A stretch of DNA of 57,367 nt, taken from NCBI GenBank assembly GCA_007693585.1, contig REDH01000051.1, positions 1 to 57,367 of the forward strand. Reading direction: 5' to 3'. This document shows positions 16,736 through 24,883 of the stretch, one piece after another (position 1 is the first letter of the stretch; every line of letters starts with the position of its first letter). The stretch comes from Deltaproteobacteria bacterium. GTDB lineage: Bacteria > Myxococcota_A > Bradymonadia > REDH01. Under the pieces are notes generated by a model. The model did no database searches, was not told the DNA's origin, and saw only the letters and a list, made by a program, of their open reading frames with translations. Both the position numbers and the translations under genes were made by a program.

Positions 16736-18480
16736 GAGGACTCCGTGGACAGGGACAGGGCGAAGGCGCGCAGCACGGGGGCGTCGTCGAGGCATCGCGC
16801 CAGAAGCAGGTCTCCACAGGCGCAGACGTCCGGGCCCAGATCGCGAACGTCGAGCATTCCGAGCGAGCGGGGTTGCCGGGTGTCGATGCCCTGGACGTGG
16901 AAGGCAGTGAGGGCGAGGAGTCGCCCGGGCCGTGGCGCCAGAAGCTCGAGCACCGGATCCTCGGTGGGACAGGTGGCGAGCACGAAGCCCTGCCGGGAGA
17001 TGAGCTGCAGTCCGGTGCGCCCTTGCGCAGCGATGGCAACCCCGCCGTCCTCGAGGGACGCGAGGAGGGGCTGGCCGACCGGGACGGTGAGATCGGCACG
17101 CATCGCGCCCGTTGGGTCGAGGGCCAGGAGTCGGGTCCGGGGAGACTCGGTCGCGATCCAGAGCAGGTGTCCCTCGTGGTCGAAGGCAACCGGAGGCAGC
17201 GTGCCCCAGGCGCTGACGTCGAATGAGCAGGCCTCGCCCTGCCCGTGGAGCGGGATTCGCTGCACGGCATTCGGGGTGGCGACGGCGATGGTGGAGCCAT
17301 CGGGAGCTGCGCGCAGATGCCGGGGACCCTCGGGAAGACCTTCGTGGAGGAGGTGGAGGCGGCCTTCCCGGAGCTGCAGAACCTGACACCGGTCGACGAG
17401 AAGAGGGTGCGGACTGCGGATGGTTCCCTCGATCAGCACGGCCTCCGGGTGGGGACGCGGCGCCTGATCGATGGGTCTGCCGTCTGCCCCGATGCGAACG
17501 ACCCGGTCGTGCAGGAGCAGGGCGGCCTGACCGTCGGCCAGCGACGCGATCTGAAGCGGACGCACGGGCAGGCGCAGGCGCCAGCACGCGACCCGCTCCA
17601 GTGCATGGTCGTGGGGAAGCACATGGGCACCGGTCCAGCGCTCGCCCCGGATCGTTGCCAGCACCCGGTCGACCAGGGTCTCGAGCTGCGCCGCCGACGA
17701 GGGCCGATCTCCGGGCTCCTTGGCGAGGAGTGTTTCCAGCAGTGCGCGAAGAGCCGGATGGAGGGAGTCGGGCAGCCCGGGAGCAAGCTGCCGATGGGCG
17801 TGCTTCAGGGCGGTCTGATCCCCGTGGAACGGGCGGCGGCCGAAGAGCAGTTCATAAAGAATGACACCGAGTGCGTAGAAGTCCACTCGGTGGTCGCAGT
17901 CGTCCCCGAACTGCTCGGGAGCCATGTACGCCGGAGAGCCATGGTCGAGCTGGAAAGTGGTGCCGGGTGCGGCGCGATGCGCGAGGCCGAAGTCGCAGAT
18001 CCGCACCGGGTGCAGCTCATGGGTGTGCAGCAGCAGCAGATTCTCGGGCTTCAGGTCGCGGTGGACGATGTCCCGCTCGTGGGCGAACCGAAGGCCCCGC
18101 ACGACATCCCGCAGAATGGCGAGCGCGTGGCGGGCGGGCAGCCTGTGCTGACGCACGAGGAGATCGCGGAGGCTTCCGCCGGCAGCGTACTCGTACGCGA
18201 TGTACTTTCGACCTGCGGAGTAGCCGAAGTCGAGGGTGCGGACGATGTGGGGATGTTGCTGATCGAAGAGCAGGCCGAGTTCCTTCAGGTATCCGGTATC
18301 CCGAAACTTCACGTCGAATATCTTGATGGCGGCCGGCGTGCGGTCGGCGAGGTTGCGGGCGAGCCAGACCGTGCCGAATGCACCGCTTCCGAGGGGCCGC
18401 TCGAGCCTCCAGCGTCCCCCGAGGAGGGCGGATGGCGCAGGGGACGATGGAGGGTCGTGAGGAGAGTGGAGAGTGGCCAT
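16732..18480 (-). CDS. Ser/Thr protein kinase with C-terminal beta-propeller-like sensor
   Basis: A 582-residue cytoplasmic Hanks kinase. It has LGSGAFGTVWLA (30-41), Lys53, HRDLKPEN (140-147, Asp142), DFG (163-165) and SPAYMAPEQF. The C-terminal 270 residues are repeats of short strands (LHLLHEGLPEGPRHLRAAPDG, VAFDHEGHLLWIATESP, LLALDPTGAMRADL), suggesting a beta-propeller-like domain. There is no membrane helix. It lies 71 bases after V4R protein A and is translationally coupled to the MXAN_5187-type membrane protein, so phosphorylation signalling appears to be part of the globin operon. Confidence 0.9.
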   Translation of the reverse strand: MATLHSPHDPPSSPAPSALLGGRWRLERPLGSGAFGTVWLARNLADRTPAAIKIFDVKFRDTGYLKELGLLFDQQHPHIVRTLDFGYSAGRKYIAYEYAAGGSLRDLLVRQHRLPARHALAILRDVVRGLRFAHERDIVHRDLKPENLLLLHTHELHPVRICDFGLAHRAAPGTTFQLDHGSPAYMAPEQFGDDCDHRVDFYALGVILYELLFGRRPFHGDQTALKHAHRQLAPGLPDSLHPALRALLETLLAKEPGDRPSSAAQLETLVDRVLATIRGERWTGAHVLPHDHALERVACWRLRLPVRPLQIASLADGQAALLLHDRVVRIGADGRPIDQAPRPHPEAVLIEGTIRSPHPLLVDRCQVLQLREGRLHLLHEGLPEGPRHLRAAPDGSTIAVATPNAVQRIPLHGQGEACSFDVSAWGTLPPVAFDHEGHLLWIATESPRTRLLALDPTGAMRADLTVPVGQPLLASLEDGGVAIAAQGRTGLQLISRQGFVLATCPTEDPVLELLAPRPGRLLALTAFHVQGIDTRQPRSLGMLDVRDLGPDVCACGDLLLARCLDDAPVLRAFALSLSTESS

Positions 18481-18551
18481 GGAGCCGTATCCGGTGCGTT
18501 CGGGTCGGTGCGTGGCCACCGGCGGTGTTCGCCCGGTCGACCACGCTGCGA

Positions 18552-19205
18552 TCAGCGGGGCTTGCGCAGCTCGGCGAGGAGCTGCTCGGAGGACGCACCA
18601 TCGAGGGCGAGCGCGCGGGCGGACTCGACCCGCTCCGGGACGGCGACGATGAAGCGGCAGCAGGGCGCGCCGGAGCGCTCGCACGCGATCTCGATGGCGT
18701 CGAGTTCCGTCTCGGCGAAACGGGAGGTCATCGCCGCAAGGAGCCCGGCGAAGATGTGACAGACCGTGTCGAACGGGCTGTCCGCGAGCAGCCGCGCGAA
18801 CACGGACCGGCGGAGCCTGAACTCGAGCAGACCTTCGTCCTCCAGGCCGAACTCCAGTTCGAGGTGGCCCCAGCCCTGATGCTCGAACAGCAGGCGCAGC
18901 CAGGTCTCGAAGGCCGTGAAGTCTGCGTCCGCCAGCGCGTGGCCATAGAAGTGGGTCCACTCCTGCTCCCATCGCCGGACGAGCCGCTCTCCCCATTGCC
19001 GCCCACAGCCGGTCATGATGAGCGGGAGCGCCTTGCCGGTCTCGTGCTCGGTCGCACGATGCACGCCGATGATGAGCTCCTCGGGCAGGACGAGCAGCTT
19101 GTGGCCGGACGCACTGCGGAGGGTACCCTCCCAGGCACTGGCCTCGATGTAGTCGTCCCTCAGGTAGAAGGGATGCGGAGCGATGTGGGCCATGGGAGCG
19201 GTCAT
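18552..19205 (-). CDS. V4R (4-vinyl reductase-type) domain protein A
   Basis: A 217-residue protein. The C-terminal half carries V4R features: SPFDTVCHIFAGLLAAMTSRF and DAIEIACERSGAPCCRFIV, with the paired Cys and E..C...G..CC.F pattern. The V4R fold binds small hydrophobic ligands or metals and occurs in BchJ-like proteins. The ATG at 19205 overlaps the globin stop (19202-19204) as ATGA; Met5 at 19193 is an alternative start. In published BBAG clusters two V4R proteins accompany the globin, as here. A role in binding or handing over bilin is inference. Confidence 0.8.
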   Translation of the reverse strand: MTAPMAHIAPHPFYLRDDYIEASAWEGTLRSASGHKLLVLPEELIIGVHRATEHETGKALPLIMTGCGRQWGERLVRRWEQEWTHFYGHALADADFTAFETWLRLLFEHQGWGHLELEFGLEDEGLLEFRLRRSVFARLLADSPFDTVCHIFAGLLAAMTSRFAETELDAIEIACERSGAPCCRFIVAVPERVESARALALDGASSEQLLAELRKPR

Positions 19206-19693
19206 CGCGCACCTCCACCGTCACGCTGCAGCGTGAGCAGTTCGTGCGTGCGACGAAGGTACGGGGCCAGCAGCCTGACCTGGTCCGCGGAGAGGTGCGC
19301 CTCCACCCGCTGCGGAAGCAGTCGGTACGTGGTGTCGATCACCGGACCCATCCGGAAGGCCTGCAGGATGGTGCGCAGCCAGTACAGCAGATGCTCCTCC
19401 AGGAACGTCATGTCCTGTCGGACCATGGCCTGGGTGCAGTAGCGCAGCACCAGACGGACGTCGCGCTCGCCCCTGGCCCGGGCATCGGCGTGACGGGTCT
19501 CGAAGTCGGGGTGCTGGGCCCAGACGGCATCGATGGTCTCCCGGACGATGGCATCCTCGTGGGCATCGACGGCGTGCATCGCGGAGAGCCGAGCGTCCAT
19601 TCCGGAGGCGAAGTCGGTGAGGGTGCGGGCCTCTTCCTGCGAGAAGTAGCGGCCCTCGGACTGACTGAAGAGCGACTGGAGGGATGGGTTCAT
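19202..19693 (-). CDS. Phycobiliprotein-like globin (bilin-biosynthesis-associated globin, BBAG)
   Basis: A 163-residue protein, the size of a phycobiliprotein subunit. The central helix RDVRLVLRYCTQAMVRQDMT and the following LEEHLLYWLRTILQAF align by eye with the RD..YYLR..TY...AGD...LDE..L.GL...Y.A stretch of phycocyanin and allophycocyanin. Arg77 and Asp78 match the Arg86/Asp87 that contact the bilin. The Cys84 that carries the thioether-linked bilin is replaced by Gly75, and the only Cys is Cys86. Binding, if any, is therefore non-covalent or unusual. A good AAGGAG precedes ATG 19693. Neighbours are two V4R proteins and a ferredoxin, the diagnostic BBAG company. Confidence 0.82.
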   Translation of the reverse strand: MNPSLQSLFSQSEGRYFSQEEARTLTDFASGMDARLSAMHAVDAHEDAIVRETIDAVWAQHPDFETRHADARARGERDVRLVLRYCTQAMVRQDMTFLEEHLLYWLRTILQAFRMGPVIDTTYRLLPQRVEAHLSADQVRLLAPYLRRTHELLTLQRDGGGAR

Positions 19694-19728
19694 GGGACAC
19701 TCCTTTCGGTGCGGGGAAGGATGATCGA

Positions 19729-20241
19729 TCACCAGTCGAGATCGCCGAACACGGCGTCGACGGTGGGCACGGGTGCCGCCCCCTCGGGGACAGGGGCGGT
19801 CTCGGCCGGCGACGAGGGCTTGCCGCTCCACACCACGGCGGAGAACCGCTGGCGCACGGAGCGGCCGATGGCGACCGCTGCGCGCTCCGGCACGCGCGGT
19901 CCATGCCAGGCGACGGCCTGCAGCCGAGCCCGGACGGAGACGCTTCCCGTCCGGGCGGAAGCGCTCTGCTCCGGGGCCGTCAGCCGTGATGCAGGCACCA
20001 TTGCTGGTTCGGGCTGGCCACGGTCCTGGACCTGGTTCCAGGCCGCATCCCACTCCGACGAGTCGGCGAGGGCTGGCAGGACGCGACTGCTGTCCTCCGC
20101 CGGAGGCTGCTGCTCCCCCGGAGCGCGACCAGGAGCCGGAACGGGTGGCGGCGGGGGCAACGAACCGGCACGGGACGAGCGACTGGCCAGCCCGAGGAGG
20201 CGGGACAGGGTGCTGCGGGTTCTGGGAGGCTGGTCGGTCAT
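19729..20241 (-). CDS. Proline-rich protein of the globin operon, unknown function
   Basis: A 170-residue low-complexity protein. Residues about 29-50 are a Pro-rich run (SLPPPPPVPAPGR). SEWDAAWNQVQ lies in the middle, a basic helix-prone segment (SVSVRARLQAVAW...VAIGRSVRQRF) follows, and an acidic-aromatic C-terminus DAVFGDLDW ends it. No known domain. It sits 15 bases after V4R protein B and 35 before the globin, with a GGAG site ahead of its ATG, so it is a real operon member. Its flexible build suggests an adaptor or linker rather than an enzyme (inference). Confidence 0.65.
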   Translation of the reverse strand: MTDQPPRTRSTLSRLLGLASRSSRAGSLPPPPPVPAPGRAPGEQQPPAEDSSRVLPALADSSEWDAAWNQVQDRGQPEPAMVPASRLTAPEQSASARTGSVSVRARLQAVAWHGPRVPERAAVAIGRSVRQRFSAVVWSGKPSSPAETAPVPEGAAPVPTVDAVFGDLDW

Positions 20242-20256
20242 GCGGAACTCCAGTGC

Positions 20257-20910
20257 TTACTGCTCGCCGAGGCGGCGAATGATGTCCGAGGCCCGGGCAC
20301 CTTCGCTCAACCAGAATTCCGCGGCGTCGACCCGCTTCTCGCTCCCGATCAGGAAGCGGCAGTGGTCCTCGCCCATCGCGTAGCACTGGATCTCGATGCA
20401 GCTCAGCTCGCGCCGGATGAAGGTGGAGAACGCTCCGGCCATCATCCCGGCGTAGAGGTGACAGACCGGCTTGCCGAGCGGCTCGAGGCTCTGCGCGACA
20501 GCCGAGTTGTACAGGTCCACCATGATGTAGCCCTGCTTCACCCGCGACAGGTCCACGCGCCAGGAACCCCAGCCAGCAGCGGTCAGCGGCCACCACCAGG
20601 TCTCGAGGACGAAGTTGACGTTCATGTCACGCGCGGAGCGCCCGAACTCGCCCTGGACGCGCTCCTCGAAGCGCTGCATGTCCACCTTCCCCCACTCGAG
20701 GCCGCACTGGTACATGATCACGGCGCTGGCCTCGCCCACCTCGTTCTCGAGACCCTCCTGCAGCCCGACGATGAAGTCCTCGGTGCACATCATGCCCACC
20801 CCGCCGTAGCCGAGCTGGAGCGCCGAGTCGCCGACGGTGCGACGCAGGAAGTCGCTCTTGCCGTAGTAGTTGTGCTTGCGGGCTTGCCCGCCGATCAGGA
20901 TGTCACTCAT
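20257..20910 (-). CDS. V4R domain protein B
   Basis: A 217-residue protein beginning MSDILIGGQARKHNYYGKSD. The C-terminal V4R domain is clear: PLGKPVCHLYAGMMAGAFSTF, LSCIEIQCYAMGEDHCRFLIG and the trailing helix. The Cys pattern matches V4R protein A, and the two have the same length, though the N-terminal halves differ. It follows the ferredoxin by 34 bases and precedes the Pro-rich protein. The start at 20910 has a GGTGGA site 5 bases away. Likely ligand: a bilin or another tetrapyrrole (inference from context). Confidence 0.82.
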   Translation of the reverse strand: MSDILIGGQARKHNYYGKSDFLRRTVGDSALQLGYGGVGMMCTEDFIVGLQEGLENEVGEASAVIMYQCGLEWGKVDMQRFEERVQGEFGRSARDMNVNFVLETWWWPLTAAGWGSWRVDLSRVKQGYIMVDLYNSAVAQSLEPLGKPVCHLYAGMMAGAFSTFIRRELSCIEIQCYAMGEDHCRFLIGSEKRVDAAEFWLSEGARASDIIRRLGEQ

Positions 20911-20944
20911 GAGTCCACCAGGGTTGTGGGGGGAAGAGAGAGGT

Positions 20945-21418
20945 TCACGCGTCGTCCGCCAGGTCGTCGTTGACCTGAAAGTCGACGTCATTGAGCTGCA
21001 TGATGAAGCTGCGTGTGATGATCTTGCCCGGTTCGACCAGGACTCGACCATCGATCGGATGGAGAATGGCGGTGCGCGCCCGTTTCCCGATGAGAGACTC
21101 GATGTCCTTTCGGTCGAGCGCATAGAGCCCATCGGGCAACGACACGCGGACGCCCTCGCCACAGACCCGCGCCTGACATGCGAGGCGGCTGTTCGGACGC
21201 GTGCCCGACAGACGACCCAGCGTGCGGTCCTCCCGGGCGTTGCGCGGAGAGAGCGACTCGGACCCCTCCTCCACGAAGACGTGGCACGTGGCACAAAGAC
21301 CCCGCCCGCCGCACGCCATCATCACCCCGACCTCCTCCGCGAGGAGGGCGTCGAGCACGCGTGCATTGGTCTTGATCTCGGGCTGACGCCCGAGCGGCAG
21401 CAGGCTGACCTTCTTCAT
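20945..21418 (-). CDS. 2Fe-2S ferredoxin (plant/chloroplast-type fold) with C-terminal extension
   Basis: A 157-residue protein with Cys36, Cys42 and Cys45 in ACGGRGLCATC and the fourth ligand Cys81 in LACQARV, the spacing of [2Fe-2S] ferredoxins. After the ferredoxin domain (about 95 residues) there is an extension of about 60 residues (LDRKDIESLIGKRARTAILHP...IITRSFIMQLNDVDFQVNDD) also seen in some adenylate-cyclase-linked ferredoxins. It is the obvious electron donor for the bilin reductase. Its ATG overlaps the stop of the preceding gene (ATGA), and V4R protein B follows. Confidence 0.9.
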   Translation of the reverse strand: MKKVSLLPLGRQPEIKTNARVLDALLAEEVGVMMACGGRGLCATCHVFVEEGSESLSPRNAREDRTLGRLSGTRPNSRLACQARVCGEGVRVSLPDGLYALDRKDIESLIGKRARTAILHPIDGRVLVEPGKIITRSFIMQLNDVDFQVNDDLADDA

Positions 21419-22776
21419 GACTCACCTCCAGGGTCGCACGCACTCCACGGCGCGGGGGGCAGGGGACCGAGCACCAGATCCTCGAAGGACGGAATCACTC
21501 GGCGCCCTCGGGAAACGACCTGCTCGAGGGCACCGTCCAGGTGGGGCATCTGCGTCGGGTCCACGCATGCCTGGGCGTCGTGCACCTGCACGGCCCCACT
21601 CGCAGAAACCCGAACGTGTCGATCGAGCTGGGCAACGCCGAGGGCCTGCCGCCAGTAGTTGGATGCGACCCGTGGACCCGTGTGATCGCCGATCGCGGCA
21701 ACGCTGCGCTCGATCCACGCACCCACCTCTTCCCAGCGGCAGGCAGCACTGAACGGGGCATCGGCCGGTGACATGTCCTCGCGAGTGTCCGACTCGACCA
21801 CGAGCTCCCACTGCAACTCGGACAGCGCGCCACCGCCGGAAGCGGCCGCGTGAACTCCCGCTCCCTTTTGGGGGTCCGCAGCCGGGGGGCGGGACCCAGC
21901 GGTTTCCGAAGCGCCCACGGCAGGGACCGAGAGCGTCGGCCCCTCCTCCCGCCTGGAGAGCACGCTCCGAGAGACAGACGATCCCGCACGGCTTCCCGAG
22001 CTGGCCCTCCGGATGGCGGCCCGCAGCAGGAGAGGACGGCACGGCTTGCCAAGCGCGACATGCAACCCGTGACCGCTCGTCACGACCAGCAGATGGTGCT
22101 GGGGCGTCAGAAGCCGAAGCTCGGTGATGTCCAGCTCGGTCTCCAGAACCATCGAGCACAGCAGCTCGGCGGTCTCCTCCCAGACACCGGCGTCCGTTGC
22201 CGGCTCCCGGAGCACGGACCACGTCCCCTGACGCTGCATCTCCCAGATGCCCGCCTCCGGCCCGGAACGACCTCCGGTGCCAAAGAGGGCACCGGGCACG
22301 TTCACCGTGCTTGCAAGAAACGCCTCCAGATCGGGACAGGAGTCACCATCGCACAGATGGACGTGCCGGCTGTCGTCGATCGCGAGCCAGCGGCCGGTCG
22401 TGGTCCACAGGGATGCGCCGCTCCACGGACCCCGCTGGTGTGAAGCAGCGGTCTCGAGGGCCGCGCGCAACAGCTCGACCACGTCCCTCGGCACGTCTGG
22501 GCCATGCCCTTCCGAGACCACGCGACCAAGCCGATCGAGCGTCCGCCGCCGCATCGGTCCCTGTCCGTCGCTTCCCGAAGGACGCTCGGGCCCACCATCT
22601 GCCGCTCCACCTCCGGAAGCGGAAGGACCGGGCTCGACGGTCCGGCCCGACGGCGAGCGGCTGCTTTTGAGATGCGTGTTCACGGGGGGGAATCTCGGGG
22701 CGGGGTCTGCAGACCACGAGCTGCGGCTGCCGGTCCCAGCCATTTCAAGGCCCGTGCCAGCGACTGTTTCATTCAT
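21415..22776 (-). CDS. Hypothetical first gene of globin operon (possible roadblock/LC7-like segment)
   Basis: The first ORF of the operon, about 380-450 residues depending on start. ATG 22776 gives the longest plausible form. ATG 22554 has a CAGGGA site and lies downstream of a putative -24/-12 promoter at 22759-22744, so I favour 22554. The core has two blocks. The first ends in LLCSMVLETELDITELRLLTPQHHLLVVTSGHGLHVALG and faintly resembles a roadblock/LC7 fold. The second contains WEEVGAWIERSVAAIGDHTGPRVASNYWRQALG. A Ser/Gly/Pro-rich linker joins them. No catalytic motif. It is translationally coupled to the ferredoxin. Confidence 0.6.
   Translation of the reverse strand: MNETVAGTGLEMAGTGSRSSWSADPAPRFPPVNTHLKSSRSPSGRTVEPGPSASGGGAADGGPERPSGSDGQGPMRRRTLDRLGRVVSEGHGPDVPRDVVELLRAALETAASHQRGPWSGASLWTTTGRWLAIDDSRHVHLCDGDSCPDLEAFLASTVNVPGALFGTGGRSGPEAGIWEMQRQGTWSVLREPATDAGVWEETAELLCSMVLETELDITELRLLTPQHHLLVVTSGHGLHVALGKPCRPLLLRAAIRRASSGSRAGSSVSRSVLSRREEGPTLSVPAVGASETAGSRPPAADPQKGAGVHAAASGGGALSELQWELVVESDTREDMSPADAPFSAACRWEEVGAWIERSVAAIGDHTGPRVASNYWRQALGVAQLDRHVRVSASGAVQVHDAQACVDPTQMPHLDGALEQVVSRGRRVIPSFEDLVLGPLPPAPWSACDPGGES
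22744..22759 (-). promoter_or_regulatory. Candidate sigma-54 (-24/-12) promoter of globin operon
   Basis: On the minus strand TGGCACGGGCCTTGAA matches the consensus TGGCACGNNNNTTGCW with a perfect -24 block. The -12 block is TTGAA, so the usual C of the GC doublet is replaced. Predicted transcription would start near 22733 and supports a downstream translation start (22554). The RpoN-activator gene lies immediately upstream. Confidence 0.5.
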
Positions 22777-22793
22777 CGAACGCGTTGTTCGAT
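22775..22793. promoter_or_regulatory. Inverted repeat next to the -24/-12 element
   Basis: ATCGAACGCGTTGTTCGAT has perfect 7-bp arms around a 5-bp spacer. It lies about 16 bases upstream of the -24 element on the minus strand. It resembles the Gram-positive SOS box core CGAAC...GTTCG, but the spacer is 5, not 4. It could be a binding site for the neighbouring regulator. Confidence 0.4.
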
Positions 22794-22933
22794 TGTGGGG
22801 CCATCTTCCCGTTTCCTGCATACGCGCACCACCCTGGCGGCCGATGTCGGCTCCGGGGGGGGCTCCCACAGGAACCGGCATGACGCGGCGCATCGCACAA
22901 ACAGATGGCGCATCCGTGGAACGGTGCGTTCAT

Positions 22934-22957
22934 GTTCGGATCATTCGAAGTTCGGAT
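22934..22957. promoter_or_regulatory. Direct repeat of GTTCGGAT, candidate enhancer site
   Basis: Two exact 8-bp copies 16 bases apart with TTCGAA between them, about 180 bases upstream of the candidate -24/-12 promoter. This is a typical distance for an NtrC-type activator site. The related half-site ATCGAAC/GTTCGAT recurs at 22775-22793. Confidence 0.4.
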
Positions 22958-23048
22958 GTGGAGGGCGCTGGTGCAGCCGGATCCCCAGGAAGGAGCGCCG
23001 AAGCGGGTGTGGGGTCTTGCACACCCGACTGCAGGGATGTGCACACGT

Positions 23049-23098
<50 letters not shown>

Positions 23099-23410
23099 CA
23101 CCCGCTCCGTTCACGCAGTAGAGCGTCGCACTGCTGCACGCTGCCGTGCGGTCGTCAGGTGGGCCGGCCACGGAGAGGCGTCGTCCCAGGCGACCGCCGG
23201 GAACCGGCCACTGCACTGCTGGGCGGTGACCGGGTCGTGTCCCGGACGGGCCCGGTACGCTTGCGGAAATCTCGACGCACGGCAACTGCACGCGCGTGCG
23301 GCTCACCGTGTGGGCGGAGAGCACGGGTCCGCCGGGTCTCGTGGCATGCACGGACGTTCGAATGCGGCCCTGTACTGGCCGACTTCAGCCGCGGTCGAAC
23401 CGACTGGCGC

Positions 23411-24760
23411 TCAGAGGAGACCGAGCTTCTTCAGCCGATGCCGAAGCTGATAGCGGCTCAGACCCAGAAGCTTCGCCGCGGCGCTCTGATTGCCGCCGCA
23501 TCGATCCATGGCCTGACGCACGAGATGCGCTTCGACGTCCTCCAGCCGAACACCGCCTTCCGGAAGGACGAAACGATCCAGGTCGTCGGGTGGTGACGCA
23601 TAGCGCACTGCGGGTGGCAAGTGCTCCGGAAGAATCTGCTCTCCGTCCACGAAGACGGAGAGTCGTTCCATCGTGTTCTTCAGCTCGCGAACGTTCCCGG
23701 GCCAACAGTAGTCCAGAAGGTGCTTCGCGGCCGGTGCCGAGATCGTCAGAACGGGACGCTCGAACTGTCCTGCGAACGAGGCGAGGAAGACCCGAGCCAG
23801 TGCGAGAATGTCCTCCTTGCGCTCGCGCAGGGGCGGAATCGAAAGCGGGATGACGGCGAGGCGATAATAGAGATCCTGACGGAACCGGCCCTTCTCGACC
23901 TCCAGCCGGAGGTCTCGGTGGGTCGCTGCGACCACGGACGCGCGGAGAGGCAGGGTCTCCGTGCCCCCCACCCGGCGAAAGGTCCTGCTCTCGAGGGCCC
24001 TCAGAAGCTTGGACTGAACCCCCTCCGGGAGCTCACCCACCTCGTCCAGAAAGACGATCCCGTCCTCCGCGGACCCGAACAGGCCGAGCTGGCGCTGGTT
24101 CGCACCGGTGAACGCCCCCCGCTCGTGGCCGAAGAGCGTGGACTCGAAGAGCGCGTCGGGGATGGTCGAACAGTCCACCTCCACGAACGGGCGAGCGCGG
24201 CGGCACCCTTCGTGATGGAGCGCCCGCGCCACCAGCTCCTTGCCTGTGCCCGACTCGCCGTGCAGCAGGACGGTGGAAAAGTCCAGCTCCCTCAGTCGGG
24301 ACAGCTGGTCGAACACGTGGTGCATCGCTGGAGAGGCCGCCTGCAGCTCCGCGTATGTCCTCAAGGCAGAATGGGACTCCGGAGCGCCAGGGTTGCGATG
24401 TCCCGTTTCGCGTCGGAGCGACTCCAGCAGCCGCTTCGGCTCGAACGGCTTCATCAGGAACTCCGAGGCCCCCAGCCGGGTCGCCTTGACCGCCGAGGAG
24501 ACGTCCCCCTGACCGGTCAGGATGAGGACGGCTCCCTCGTACCCCTCCCGACGCAACGTCCGCAGAATCCGCAGGCCGTCCTCGTCGGGAAGTCCAAGAT
24601 CCAGGAGCAGGGCGTCCGGAGGCTCGAGCCGGACCCGGTCGAGGGCGTCCCGTCCGCTCGCCGCCTCCTCCACATGAAGACCGTCCGAACGCAGCAGGCG
24701 CACGACGCTCCGCCGCAGGCGGTCATCGTCATCACAGATCAGGACACGTCGTTGACTCAT
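23411..24760 (-). CDS. Sigma-54-dependent NtrC-family response regulator
   Basis: A 449-residue three-domain regulator. The receiver domain has the acidic pair at 10-11, phospho-acceptor Asp54, Thr82 and Lys104. The AAA+ domain has Walker A GESGTGKE (168-175), the sigma-54 contact loop GAFTGA (215-220), VFLDEVGELP and the arginine-finger region FRQDLYYRL. The Fis-type helix-turn-helix is at the C-terminus (GGNQSAAAKLLGLSRYQLRHRLKKLG). Start ATG 24760 has GGGAGAG upstream. It is divergent from a histidine kinase and flanked by the globin operon on one side and, past the kinase, heme oxygenase on the other. It is the likely activator of both. Confidence 0.95.
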   Translation of the reverse strand: MSQRRVLICDDDDRLRRSVVRLLRSDGLHVEEAASGRDALDRVRLEPPDALLLDLGLPDEDGLRILRTLRREGYEGAVLILTGQGDVSSAVKATRLGASEFLMKPFEPKRLLESLRRETGHRNPGAPESHSALRTYAELQAASPAMHHVFDQLSRLRELDFSTVLLHGESGTGKELVARALHHEGCRRARPFVEVDCSTIPDALFESTLFGHERGAFTGANQRQLGLFGSAEDGIVFLDEVGELPEGVQSKLLRALESRTFRRVGGTETLPLRASVVAATHRDLRLEVEKGRFRQDLYYRLAVIPLSIPPLRERKEDILALARVFLASFAGQFERPVLTISAPAAKHLLDYCWPGNVRELKNTMERLSVFVDGEQILPEHLPPAVRYASPPDDLDRFVLPEGGVRLEDVEAHLVRQAMDRCGGNQSAAAKLLGLSRYQLRHRLKKLGLL

Positions 24761-24883
24761 TCTCTCCCTGTGAACAGTGCATCCCGTTCGAGCCTGCGGA
24801 AGCCGTCTTCGCGGTGTCGAAACGGTCACCGACCACTCGCGCTTCTGCCGCTCCACTTCAAACCCCCGCCCGGCGCAACGAGC

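Noticed and set aside
22775-22793. LexA/SOS box upstream of the globin operon
   Set aside because: The half-sites match CGAAC/GTTCG, but the spacer is 5 instead of 4 bases and no SOS gene is nearby.
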